Assembly: GCA_017437785.1 (NCBI GenBank)
Contig: JAFRXH010000088.1
Coordinates: 36,003 to 100,002, forward strand
Reading direction: 5' to 3'
Origin: Lachnospiraceae bacterium
GTDB taxonomy: Bacteria; Bacillota; Clostridia; Lachnospirales; Lachnospiraceae
DNA: 64,000 nucleotides
The position numbers and the translations under genes were made by a program. The notes under the pieces are model-generated. The model was not told where the DNA came from. It saw only the letters and a program-made list of their open reading frames with translations, and searched no databases. How positions within the stretch are numbered: position 1 is the stretch's first letter; every line of letters begins with the position of its first letter. Below, piece after piece: positions 27,591 through 36,239 of the stretch.

Positions 27591-27815
27591 ATGGAAGAAC
27601 TTTTACGTATCATGTCAGGAATAAGAGATGACATCGATTTTACAAAGGAAAAAAAGCTCATTGATGATGAACTGTTGGATTCATTCGACATTATTTCCAT
27701 CGTGAGCGAAGTAAACGAGCATTTTGGCATAGAGATCAATGTTGATGATCTGCTTCCGGAGAATTTCAACAGTGCCGAAGCGCTTTATGAGCTAATAAAG
27801 AAGATGCAGGGATAA
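27591..27815 (+). CDS. Acyl carrier protein (DltC-like)
   Basis: 74 residues, very acidic, helical. The phosphopantetheine serine is Ser31 in LLDSFDIIS, matching the DSL/DSM site of carrier proteins. It should carry an acid activated by one of the two ligases and present it to the MBOAT protein encoded next, as DltC does for D-alanine. Only one carrier gene serves two ligases in this block. Confidence 0.93.
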   Translation: MEELLRIMSGIRDDIDFTKEKKLIDDELLDSFDIISIVSEVNEHFGIEINVDDLLPENFNSAEALYELIKKMQG

Positions 27816-27821
27816 TATGAA

Positions 27822-29402
27822 ATGAATCTTGTATCTCTTAGTTGCCTTTGCTTTGCAACTATTACGGTATTATTATACTTTGTTATGCCACAGAAGATCA
27901 GATGGCTGGTACTGTTGGCGGCAAACGTTTTCTTCTACATTACATACGGGCCGGCATATATCGTATTTCTTATACTGTGTGCGGCAATAAGCTGGATCTT
28001 TGCCATAATACTCGAAAAAAACATTTCCGCATCAGCACAGAAGCTTAAAGGCGTTGAAACAAAAGAAGAAAAAGATTTATTACGCAAGCAGGGGATAAAG
28101 CAGAAAAAGCTTTTATGTGCTGTTGCGGTTATTTTGTTGCTTGCTCCGTGGATCGTGATCAAATATGGCAGATTCATAATGGAAAACGTATCTGCGTTTC
28201 TTTCGACCTTCAGCATAAGCATGGAAAGACCGGAAAGAACACTTATCCTCCCTTTGGGTATGTCCTTTTATGTATTTCATGCCATAGGCTATGTTGTGGA
28301 TGTATACCGCGGTAAATACCCTGCTGAAAAAAACTTCTTTAAGTATTTCACGTTTGTATCTTTTTTCCCTCATATCACAGAGGGACCGTTCAGCCGATAT
28401 AATGAGCTGGGAAAAGAGATATTTGAAGAACATCACTTTTCTTATGACAGACTGTCCGAAGGCTGTGCGCGTATACTTTGGGGAGCATATAAAAAAGTAG
28501 CCATTGCAGATATTCTGGCAGGTTATATCAATACTACACTTGGCAATTATGAGGATTATGGTTTTATACTTATCTGCTTTGCCGTAGTACTATACAGTTT
28601 TCGTATATATGCAGACTTCTCGGGATACATGGATATGATGTGCGGCTTTTGTCATATACTGGGGATCGAGCTTTCAGAGAACTTTAAGCAACCGTTTATG
28701 GCTAAGACAGTAGATGAGTATTGGCGCAGATGGCATATTACTTTGGGAAAGTGGTTCAGGGATTATGTATTCTATCCCGTTTCAATGAGTAAAACAGGAA
28801 CTAAGCTGTCTAAATGGGCAAGAGGGAAATGGGGAGCCAAAACAGGAAAGCTCATAGCAGGACATCTGGCATTATTCTTTGTATGGACAGCAACAGGTTT
28901 ATGGCATGGTGCTAACTGGACATTCCTGGTTTGGGGATATCTTAACTTTATCGTGATACTTTCAACTACCCAGCTTGAGGAAACCTACAAGGGTATCAAA
29001 GCAAAGCTTCATATCAATTCCGATAGTTTTATCTGGAAGGCTTTCTGCGTTTTCAGGACATTTATTCTGATAAGTATTTTCAGATTCTTTTCTCTGTCAT
29101 CAAATATGGGTACGGCGCTGGCAACTATAGGACATGCATTTTCCAATTTCAGGATAAAGGAAGTTAATCATGTGCTCTTCTTTTTCAAAAATATAAGCGG
29201 AGAGTATGTCCTGCTTCGCGATGTGGGAATAATAGTACTTATAATTGTCGATGTGCTTTGCGAGTCGGGGAAATGGGAGACTGTAAAAAAGAAATGTCCG
29301 GCGCCGATACGTGCCATGCTATATGCTGCTATGCTGCTGATCCTTATTATAGCAGCTCCGGGAAGTGACGTTTCAGAGGGATTTATGTATGCGGATTTCT
29401 GA
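27822..29402 (+). CDS. MBOAT family O-acyltransferase (DltB/AlgI-like)
   Basis: 526 residues with about 11 membrane helices. The MBOAT signature is intact: WRRWHITLGKWFRDYV with His305 and GLWHGANW with the catalytic His362. It passes an acyl group from the carrier protein through the membrane to an acceptor outside, probably with the DltD-like protein whose start overlaps its stop. It is nearer in size to AlgI-type proteins than to DltB (about 400 residues). Located seven bases after the carrier protein gene. Confidence 0.93.
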   Translation: MNLVSLSCLCFATITVLLYFVMPQKIRWLVLLAANVFFYITYGPAYIVFLILCAAISWIFAIILEKNISASAQKLKGVETKEEKDLLRKQGIKQKKLLCAVAVILLLAPWIVIKYGRFIMENVSAFLSTFSISMERPERTLILPLGMSFYVFHAIGYVVDVYRGKYPAEKNFFKYFTFVSFFPHITEGPFSRYNELGKEIFEEHHFSYDRLSEGCARILWGAYKKVAIADILAGYINTTLGNYEDYGFILICFAVVLYSFRIYADFSGYMDMMCGFCHILGIELSENFKQPFMAKTVDEYWRRWHITLGKWFRDYVFYPVSMSKTGTKLSKWARGKWGAKTGKLIAGHLALFFVWTATGLWHGANWTFLVWGYLNFIVILSTTQLEETYKGIKAKLHINSDSFIWKAFCVFRTFILISIFRFFSLSSNMGTALATIGHAFSNFRIKEVNHVLFFFKNISGEYVLLRDVGIIVLIIVDVLCESGKWETVKKKCPAPIRAMLYAAMLLILIIAAPGSDVSEGFMYADF

Positions 29403-30764
29403 TAAGAAGACAGTCAGCTCGCTGCTTGTATTGCTTTTGACGGTATTATTTTTTCTGCAGGATTGAGTATTCTTGGAACGATATCCACACCGGTGAGCGA
29501 TTCGGATAAGTTTAATTATGATGTAAACCGGATCATTAAAAGCGGAAAGAATGTTGATATTCTGTTTCTCGGCACTTCCAGAGTACACAGAAGTACCGTG
29601 CCGTCGGTTATCGAAGAGATGACCGGCGCCGGAACGTGTCTGGTAGCTGCATCGGCATCTCAGAAACTGGACGGAACATATATGCTGGTCAAGGATCTGT
29701 ATGAGAGAGTGCATCCTAAAGTGATCGTTGTAGGCGTTCAGTGGAATTCGGTCAACAGGGATTTCTCACAGTTTATGAGAGAGGAAAGTGTTCTTAAATC
29801 ATTTGACAGGATGGGAACACTCAGCCGATCGGCTTATATGCTCGAGCATATGGGGGAGAAAGAGTGGCCCCAGTTGTTTTATCTTTACAGATACAGACAT
29901 AGTTTTAGTATTGAGAATCTGATAAAAAACATAAAGGACAGAACGGAGCTTTCACTGAATGGCTATGAAGGGGATGATGACGGAGATATATACTATCATG
30001 GTATGGGGTTTAAATATGGAAAGACTTCGCTTAAAAAGGGGAATATTCCAGTCGGTGTTAAGGGTATCCCCCAAGTTGATAAAGACGATCCCGACCCTTA
30101 TATGATGGAGTGTCTGAATGGGATAGTGAGTTTTTGCAAGGAAAAGAATATAAGGCTGATACTGTATTCTCCGCCGGAGACGCTGATGAATCTTTATTAC
30201 ATAGAGAATTACCAGGATGCTGTTGATCTTTATAAAGAGTATGCAAAGGCAAACGGGATCGAGTATCTGGATATGGAACTTCTGCGTAACAGGGAAGAGA
30301 TCCTTAGCGATGATAAGTTCAGCGATGCTTGGCATCTAAGCGGAGAAGCAGCGTATAAATATAGTGAAGTGTTTGGTGAAATACTGGATAAAACACTCAA
30401 GGGAGAAGATGTAGGATCATATTTCTATCCTGATTTTGAATCATTAAAAAAAGATGTTAAGAGGATCGTAGCCATGCAGGCTGCGGTAACGACAGATGGC
30501 TACAGTATAAAGATAAGTTTGTCAAGTCTGCAGAATGAAGATGTTACACCTTTATATAGAGGAGAAGTCTCTGATGACGGGGGAGCTACCTTTTATAGTT
30601 TATTTGACTGGACTGCACAGACAGAGCTTGAATTTGATATAAAAGATAATTCTGATCTGATTTTCAGGTTTCATGCATGGAGCGGAGTCGAAGGTGAAGA
30701 TGAGGCATGGCAGCTTTGTGGGATGGGAGAGAAAGAGGATAATAATAATGAAGACTGTGATTGA
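29389..30764 (+). CDS. DltD-like SGNH protein, copy 2, with a -1 frameshift in the membrane anchor
   Basis: The main frame (29463-30764) starts only with TTG and lacks an anchor. Upstream, ATG 29389 overlaps the MBOAT stop, follows AGAGGG, and encodes a short basic stretch and a hydrophobic helix that stops at TGA 29464. Slipping back one base at the T6 run 29449-29454 joins the two into one protein of about 458 residues, aligned end to end with copy 1: anchor, TPVSDSDKFNYD, then the Ser block LFLGTSRVHRS, then D-x-x-H in SDAWHLSGEAAY. The gene is either frameshifted by a lost T, phase variable, programmed, or a sequencing error. The last 17 bases overlap the next ligase. Confidence 0.72.
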
Positions 30765-32214
30765 ATATATAGCAAAATATGCGGCAGATGATAAATATCG
30801 TGGCAGGATGGCATTGGTTGACGCGAATGAGGAACTGACATATGCCATGCTCTGGAGACGTATGAGAGGGTATGCGCAGAACCTTGTTGATAAAGGTGTG
30901 AAGAAGGGCGACTATATACTTATACGATGTACACAGGACGCAGCTTTCCTGACTGCTATGCTGGCTGTTCAATGTGCGGGGGCAATCCCGGTACCGCTTG
31001 AAAAAGATGCAGGTCCTATGCGTATAAAAGAGATAAGTGAAGATACCAAGGCTGTACTTTATATTGATAACAAAGAAACGCAGGTATCCATGGATCAGTT
31101 CAGAATGCCGGGAACGGAAGACGATAATATATCTGTATACGATAATATGTTTTTTCCCAAAGCCGATGATATATCGGAGGTTCTTTTTTCCACAGGAACA
31201 ACCGGCAAGTCGAAGGGCATAGTTATAACCTTTAAAAATAATATAGCTCTTGCAGAGAATATAACCGAAGGTGTAAAGATGAGCAGGGATAATGTGGAAC
31301 TCATACCCATGCCGCTTTCCCACAGCCATGGGTACAGACGAAGCCTGGCTAATCTTTATTTCGGAAATACCGTGATAATAATAGGCGGAGTTATGGCTGT
31401 TAAACAGATGTTTAATATGATGGAAAAATACAGGGTAACTGCGATAGACCTTGCTCCGACGCTTTTAGCTATCATCTTTAAGCTGTCTAAAGATAAGATA
31501 GGAGATTATAAGGATCAGCTGGATTATATACAGCTGGGCAGCGCACCGCTTGTTGAAGAGGATAAGCAGCATTTGAAAAAGCTTTTGCCGGATACCAGAC
31601 TGTATAATTTCTACGGCAGTACCGAGGCAGGATGCAGCTGCATACTTGATTTTCAGGATGAGACCATCAGACCGCACTGTATAGGCCGGGCTACTAAGAA
31701 TGCAGAATTTATTTTTGCGGATGAGAATAAGAACAGGGTTGAAGCGGATAAGGATCATCCTGCTTTTATAGCTACCGGCGGTGCACAGAATATGAAGGAA
31801 TACTTTAATGCGCCTGACCTGACAGCGCAGGCCGTTAAGGATGGGTATATCTATACCAGTGATCTGGGATATATCGATTCCGAAGGTTATATATATTGTC
31901 TTGGCAGGCAGGATGATGTTATCAATTTTGCAGGAGTCAAGATCAGCCCGGATGAGATAGAAACAGAAGCGGTCAAATGTGAAGGCGTTAAGGATGCTGC
32001 ATGCGTACCGGTTGCCGATAAGACATACGGGCAGGTGCCGAAACTCTTTGTAAGTATTGAGGAAGGGTATGAGGGCTTTTCGGGAAAAAACTGCCTGGAT
32101 ATGTTAAAAAAAGTCCTGGATGCAAATAAAGTCCCCAAATATATCGAGATTATAGATGAGATACCCAGAACGTCGAACGGAAAGATACAGAGAAAGAAAC
32201 TAATCGGTATCTGA
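30748..32214 (+). CDS. AMP-forming acyl/aminoacyl ligase, copy 2
   Basis: 488 residues from the ATG at 30748 (after GAAAGAGGA); an earlier in-frame ATG at 30673 lies deep in the previous gene. Adenylation motifs: LFSTGTTGKSKGIVI (A3), NFYGSTEAGCSC (A5), YTSDLGY (A7) and the C-terminal TSNGKIQRKKL with the catalytic Lys. It has the layout of acyl-CoA synthetases and DltA-like enzymes and differs clearly from the first ligase. Substrate unknown; it may load the same carrier or form a CoA ester. Its end overlaps the end of the convergent ABC ATPase gene by 15 bases. Confidence 0.87.
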   Translation: MKTVIEYIAKYAADDKYRGRMALVDANEELTYAMLWRRMRGYAQNLVDKGVKKGDYILIRCTQDAAFLTAMLAVQCAGAIPVPLEKDAGPMRIKEISEDTKAVLYIDNKETQVSMDQFRMPGTEDDNISVYDNMFFPKADDISEVLFSTGTTGKSKGIVITFKNNIALAENITEGVKMSRDNVELIPMPLSHSHGYRRSLANLYFGNTVIIIGGVMAVKQMFNMMEKYRVTAIDLAPTLLAIIFKLSKDKIGDYKDQLDYIQLGSAPLVEEDKQHLKKLLPDTRLYNFYGSTEAGCSCILDFQDETIRPHCIGRATKNAEFIFADENKNRVEADKDHPAFIATGGAQNMKEYFNAPDLTAQAVKDGYIYTSDLGYIDSEGYIYCLGRQDDVINFAGVKISPDEIETEAVKCEGVKDAACVPVADKTYGQVPKLFVSIEEGYEGFSGKNCLDMLKKVLDANKVPKYIEIIDEIPRTSNGKIQRKKLIGI

Positions 32215-32979
32215 TCGTTTAAGACTGCCTTCATAGAGAGCGTGATGGAGCTCTTCCCAAAGGGCTCCGTAACCTTCGGAGGCAGGTGTGACGGGGCGCT
32301 GCATGGGATTCTTGCCGTCAAAGAGTATATGTCCCTGCTGGCCGAAAACGAGTATGCGGGTGCCGAGTATAAGCGCTTCCTGGATATTATGAGTGATAAA
32401 GATTATCGTATTCTTTTCGCTTTCGGAGATGCTTATCATCTCTTTCTGAAGACCGCTCCTGGTCATGGCATCCAGGGCAGCAAAAGGTTCGTCCATCAGT
32501 ATTATTGGCGATCTGAGAGCCAGCGCTTTGGCAATGGCTACACGCTGTTTCATGCCGCCTGAAAGCTGGTGGGGATACTGATCGCCGCAATTATCAAGGC
32601 CTACTTTTTTTAGAGCCTCCATGGCTCTTTCTTTTATTTCAGCTTTAGAGGCCTTAAGATTAAGCCCCAAAGGGTACGCTACATTGTTGATGACGGTCTT
32701 CCACGGGAAAAGCTGGTTAAAATCCTGAAACACCATAAAGCGGTCTATGCCGGGCTCACGGCGTATACTGCCGTCAACACTTACCGTTCCGCTGTAATCC
32801 TCAAAGCCCGCTATACAACGAAGGAGAGTGGATTTGCCGCAGCCGGAGGGCCCCAGGATGCATAAGAATTCGCTTTTTTCAACATCCAGATCCAGCGACT
32901 TTAAGACTGTTTTATCACTGTTATCGTCTTTATATATTTTTGTCAGATCACGGATCTGTAACAAAGCATCTTTGCTCAT
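32200..32979 (-). CDS. ABC transporter ATPase, SsuB/TauB-type
   Basis: 259 residues from the ATG at 32979, which overlaps the permease stop (ATGA); a start five codons earlier is possible. Walker A LGPSGCGKSTLLRC, signature LSGGMKQRVAIAKAL, Walker B PIILMDEPFAALD and the H-loop FITHNIQEAL are all intact. It powers the import system encoded with the two following genes. Family members take up nitrate, sulfonates, taurine or related small anions. Last gene of a LysR-SBP-permease-ATPase operon. Confidence 0.92.
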   Translation of the reverse strand: MSKDALLQIRDLTKIYKDDNSDKTVLKSLDLDVEKSEFLCILGPSGCGKSTLLRCIAGFEDYSGTVSVDGSIRREPGIDRFMVFQDFNQLFPWKTVINNVAYPLGLNLKASKAEIKERAMEALKKVGLDNCGDQYPHQLSGGMKQRVAIAKALALRSPIILMDEPFAALDAMTRSGLQKEMISISESEKNTIIFITHNIQEALILGTRILVFGQQGHILFDGKNPMQRPVTPASEGYGALWEELHHALYEGSLKRSDTD

Positions 32980-33782
32980 TTGGTCATACCCCATTTCCTG
33001 ACTGTATTGATCTCTATAGGGCGCAGTATACCGTACTGGACTATCACACCTATTATGATGATGACTAGCAGAGTGGCATACATTTCGGCATTGTTCATAT
33101 TTGTACGCATCTGATTGATAAAAAGTCCTATACCGGGACTTGAAGCTATGCCAAAGATCATCTCGGCGCTTATCAGGCCTCTCCAGGCCCTGGCCCAGCC
33201 GCTCTTTAAGCCTGAAACAATGTAGGATGCTGCAGCCGGCAGGTATACGCCAAATATCAGTCCCGCGCCTTTGAGTCCCATATTTTTCCCTGCTTCCACA
33301 TAGATGCGGGGAGTGGCGTTAAAGCCGTCGAGCATGTTGCGGGACATGGGCCAGAGCACAGCATGAACTACAAGAAAGACGATGACTTCTTCACGTACGC
33401 CGAAAATGATGATCACCACGGGCAGGAGAGCGATACCGGGCAGCAGGTCAAATACGGATACAGTAAGATCGTATATCTTGAAAAAAACATAGCTGACCAT
33501 CGAAAGACCGGAAAGGATAAAAGCAAGAACCACGCCGATAAACAGTCCGGTCAGAAGCAGTTTCATCGAATTGGCTATATATATCCAAAGGGAGGTACCG
33601 GCATAGCCTTTAACGAAATTCTTTATAAATGCTTCGCCTATCTGTTCGAGAGAAGGAAATATAAGAGAAGAGCGAGGCCCGAGTATACCGGACCTCGCTA
33701 CACATTCCCAGATCACCAGTAAGGCGATAACATAGATCGAACGTGCTATTACTGATACAGCTTTTTTCTTTTTGTCTTTCAT
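32976..33782 (-). CDS. ABC transporter permease, SsuC/TauC-type
   Basis: 268 residues, about six membrane helices. The BPD_transp_1 EAA-type loop is present near YVEAGKNMGLKGAGLIFGVYLP (about 160-181, quoted in part). One basic N-terminal stretch (MKDKKKKA) precedes the first helix. It directly abuts the solute-binding protein gene and overlaps the ATPase gene, giving a complete importer. Confidence 0.92.
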   Translation of the reverse strand: MKDKKKKAVSVIARSIYVIALLVIWECVARSGILGPRSSLIFPSLEQIGEAFIKNFVKGYAGTSLWIYIANSMKLLLTGLFIGVVLAFILSGLSMVSYVFFKIYDLTVSVFDLLPGIALLPVVIIIFGVREEVIVFLVVHAVLWPMSRNMLDGFNATPRIYVEAGKNMGLKGAGLIFGVYLPAAASYIVSGLKSGWARAWRGLISAEMIFGIASSPGIGLFINQMRTNMNNAEMYATLLVIIIIGVIVQYGILRPIEINTVRKWGMTK

Positions 33783-34796
33783 TTAGTTTCCTTTAACATT
33801 GTCAAATACTAAGTCTGAATAGGATGAAAAACTCGTTTCGATAAATCCGTTTTCGGACATGAAAGTCGCGAGTGTGAATATTTCCTTTGTATCTACAGTA
33901 TATACGCCTTTTTTAAGATATTCAAGCTCTGCTTCGGGAGTATTGCCGTCGTATTCGCTGGTCATTGCAGCAACCTCATCAAAATTTGAGTTGAGGAAAT
34001 CGATGGAGCTGCTTATGCCGCTGCAGAGTGCTTTATAGAGCTCGGGCTGTGAATCGTGCAGATCGGTTGAGGCTACGCCGACTATGAAAGAGTTCTCTAC
34101 CGGCCATGCGGCATTTACTTCCTTGATCTCGTGAAGAGCGGTATTCTCATGCTCTTTAAAGATATAAGGACTGGAGGTTAAGTGGCATGACACATTACCC
34201 GATTCAAGTGCAGCCATACCGTCGGGATGTTTCATGGCTACGATGTTGGCATCAAGAAGATGTGCATCATATCCGTTATCGGCAAGAGCCTTTCCGAGGA
34301 TTATATGCTGGATGGAACCGATATTTACAAGAGCGATCTGCTCGTTGCTGCCTGCCAGATCCGCGATGCTGTTGATATCCGCGCTGCTGGTCATCATGCC
34401 ATGCTCCTGACCGGAAAGATTGGTGAATATCCTGTATCCGACATTCTTTGCTACACCGGATATGGCGGGAGCAACACCCATGAATCCCACATCAAGGCTG
34501 CCTGCGGCAATACCGGTATTGATATCCGCGCCGGAGCTCATCTGAGTCCAGGTAACGGTTACTTCACTGCCGGTAGCAGCCTTGTAAGCTTCCTCGATAA
34601 GACCTTTCTCCTTGCATACGATGAGAGGGGCATAAGCAAGACCGTACTGATATGCGATGTTGATCTCTGCGGGAGAGGATGATCCGCTCTGTGCTGCAGG
34701 GACGTCTGTTGTTCCGGCACCGGTGTTTCCGGTACATGCGCAGAGGCTTAATGCAGTTCCGAAAGTGATAATGGTCTTTAACAGATTCTTTTTCAT
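33783..34796 (-). CDS. Solute-binding lipoprotein, SsuA/NMT1-like
   Basis: 337 residues. A lipoprotein signal with lipobox LCAC (Cys21), then an NMT1/SsuA-like fold: EINIAYQYGLAYAPLIVCKEKGL, quoted only to show the family start, and MGVAPAISG. It would bind the imported ligand outside the membrane. The ligand is unknown; the family covers sulfonates, nitrate, pyrimidine precursors and aromatic acids. Its start overlaps the stop of the LysR gene by the sequence ATGA. Confidence 0.88.
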   Translation of the reverse strand: MKKNLLKTIITFGTALSLCACTGNTGAGTTDVPAAQSGSSSPAEINIAYQYGLAYAPLIVCKEKGLIEEAYKAATGSEVTVTWTQMSSGADINTGIAAGSLDVGFMGVAPAISGVAKNVGYRIFTNLSGQEHGMMTSSADINSIADLAGSNEQIALVNIGSIQHIILGKALADNGYDAHLLDANIVAMKHPDGMAALESGNVSCHLTSSPYIFKEHENTALHEIKEVNAAWPVENSFIVGVASTDLHDSQPELYKALCSGISSSIDFLNSNFDEVAAMTSEYDGNTPEAELEYLKKGVYTVDTKEIFTLATFMSENGFIETSFSSYSDLVFDNVKGN

Positions 34797-35677
34797 TTTT
34801 TTAGATTCTCCTTTATCAATAATCCTGATATTATTTTTAACGGTTCGCTCATAAAGCGTTCGCCGTTATATGCAAAATAGATCTTGCGGCTTGAGAGTGC
34901 GGCGGGCAGAGGAGTGATCACGATGTTTTTTTTGCTTTTCAGTATACCCAGTGCGTCCTCAGAAATTATCGCTGTTCCCTGTCCGGCTTCCATCAGTCGC
35001 AGAGCGGAAGATACTTGATTGACGCTTATATGGTTTTTATATGGGATGCCATTCTCTTTAAGATATTTATTTATTATCTTTTGCAGCGGCTGATCGTCTT
35101 CCATAAATATCATCTCGCTATCTTTGTCGGGCAGAGCACTTTTATTATTTTTTCCCGGAACTGATCTTCTACAGAAGAAGAGGTGTTCGTCTTTGATATA
35201 TATGCTCTTAATCTGAGGGGGAAGTTCGTTGCTGGTACTGATGAAGGCATCAAGCGTGCCATTTATGACCGACTCCGCCAGACGTGTAAGGTGCGCGGTT
35301 TTAATATGTATATGATCCTGACTGCGAAGCTTACGGTAAGAAATAACGGATCTCAAAAGCATGGTTTCTGCATAGATAGCCGGAGCACCCAGGGAAAAAT
35401 CAAAGACATTGTCGCTGTTTAATTCCGCCAGTTCCCTGTTACAGTCATCTATCAGCTGCTTCTGAAGATTGAGGTAATGCAGATAAATACGACCTTCAGC
35501 AGTCAGCTGTAAAGGCACTGACTGCCTGTCAAAGATCTGAACGCCGAGCTTTTTTTCAAGCTGGGAGAGTGCAAGGCTCATAGCCGGCTGGGATACTCCC
35601 AGTTTTCTGGCGGCTGCGCTTATAGTTCCTTCTGAGGCGATCACCGGTATGTATCTGTCTGAAGCATCAATATCCAT
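34793..35677 (-). CDS. LysR-family transcriptional regulator of the adjacent ABC importer
   Basis: 294 residues. An N-terminal winged helix-turn-helix with GTISAAARKLGVSQPAMSLA, then LGVQIFDRQSVPLQLTAEG, then a two-lobed effector domain. Unusual for the family, the regulator is the first gene of the operon it probably controls, not divergent from it. A near-perfect promoter and a small palindrome lie just upstream. The effector may be the imported ligand or a product of the neighbouring acid cluster. Confidence 0.9.
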   Translation of the reverse strand: MDIDASDRYIPVIASEGTISAAARKLGVSQPAMSLALSQLEKKLGVQIFDRQSVPLQLTAEGRIYLHYLNLQKQLIDDCNRELAELNSDNVFDFSLGAPAIYAETMLLRSVISYRKLRSQDHIHIKTAHLTRLAESVINGTLDAFISTSNELPPQIKSIYIKDEHLFFCRRSVPGKNNKSALPDKDSEMIFMEDDQPLQKIINKYLKENGIPYKNHISVNQVSSALRLMEAGQGTAIISEDALGILKSKKNIVITPLPAALSSRKIYFAYNGERFMSEPLKIISGLLIKENLKK

Positions 35678-35686
35678 ATATAAAAC

Positions 35687-35701
35687 CTTATATCATATAA
35701 G
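35687..35701 (-). promoter_or_regulatory. Palindrome in the leader of the LysR operon, candidate operator
   Basis: CTTATAT-C-ATATAAG, seven-base arms with a one-base centre, between the -10 box and the LysR start codon. Suitable for autorepression; AT-rich palindromes also arise by chance. Confidence 0.35.
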
Positions 35702-35711
35702 TAATGACAAA

Positions 35712-35740
35712 TATATACCACATGGGTTACATAATGTCAA
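35712..35740 (-). promoter_or_regulatory. Sigma-A promoter of the LysR-ABC operon
   Basis: On the minus strand TTGACA (35740-35735), exactly 17 bases, TATATA (35717-35712). It points toward the LysR gene, which starts 35 bases beyond the -10 box. Confidence 0.75.
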
Positions 35741-35751
35741 TATTCAGACAT

Positions 35752-35776
35752 AAAAAAAACCGGTCCGTAGACCGGT
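35752..35776 (-). terminator. Rho-independent terminator of pyrBI
   Basis: On the minus strand a 7-bp stem (ACCGGTC/GACCGGT, 35776-35770 and 35765-35759) with a four-base loop is followed by a T8 run (35759-35752). It lies 13 bases after the pyrI stop. Confidence 0.88.
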
Positions 35777-35788
35777 AAAAATATAGTA

Positions 35789-36220
35789 TTAAAACCTTTC
35801 TGTATTCTTTTCGTCGCAGTACTTGCAGCGGTACAGTTCGCGGACAGGATCCGCAAGATAGAAGATATGCGGCAGTTCCTGTTCGATGGATGTGATGCAG
35901 CGGGGGTTCTTGCACTTCATGATGTTCTTAAGCTCCTTGGGAAGCTCAAGTACACGTTTTTCAACTATTTCCCCGTCTTTGATCACATTGATGGTAATGG
36001 TGTGGTCGATAACGGCCAGCACATCCAGATCAAGGGTGTTGATATCGCATTCGACCTTTATTATATCTTTCTTGCCCATTACGTTTGAACGTGCGTTTTT
36101 TATGATGGCCACGGTGCAGTCCAGTTTATCAAGTCCTAAGTGATAGTATATGGACATGCTCTTTCCGGCCGGAATATGATCCAGTACAAATCCTTCTTCG
36201 ATCTTACCTACGTTTAACAT
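35789..36220 (-). CDS. pyrI: Aspartate carbamoyltransferase regulatory subunit
   Basis: 143 residues. MLNVGKIEEGFVLDHIPAGK opens the nucleotide-binding domain; the C-terminal zinc domain has the four cysteines in CKNPRC and CKYC. It binds CTP/ATP and adjusts the activity of PyrB. pyrB lies 20 bases upstream, so the two make the heteromeric enzyme. Confidence 0.95.
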   Translation of the reverse strand: MLNVGKIEEGFVLDHIPAGKSMSIYYHLGLDKLDCTVAIIKNARSNVMGKKDIIKVECDINTLDLDVLAVIDHTITINVIKDGEIVEKRVLELPKELKNIMKCKNPRCITSIEQELPHIFYLADPVRELYRCKYCDEKNTERF

Positions 36221-36239
36221 AAATTCTTCCTCCCGGCTA

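Noticed and set aside
27822-29402. Canonical D-alanylation (dltABCD) operon
   Set aside because: The MBOAT protein is AlgI-sized, there are two divergent ligases and two DltD-like genes, and no dltX-like gene, so D-alanine as substrate cannot be assumed.
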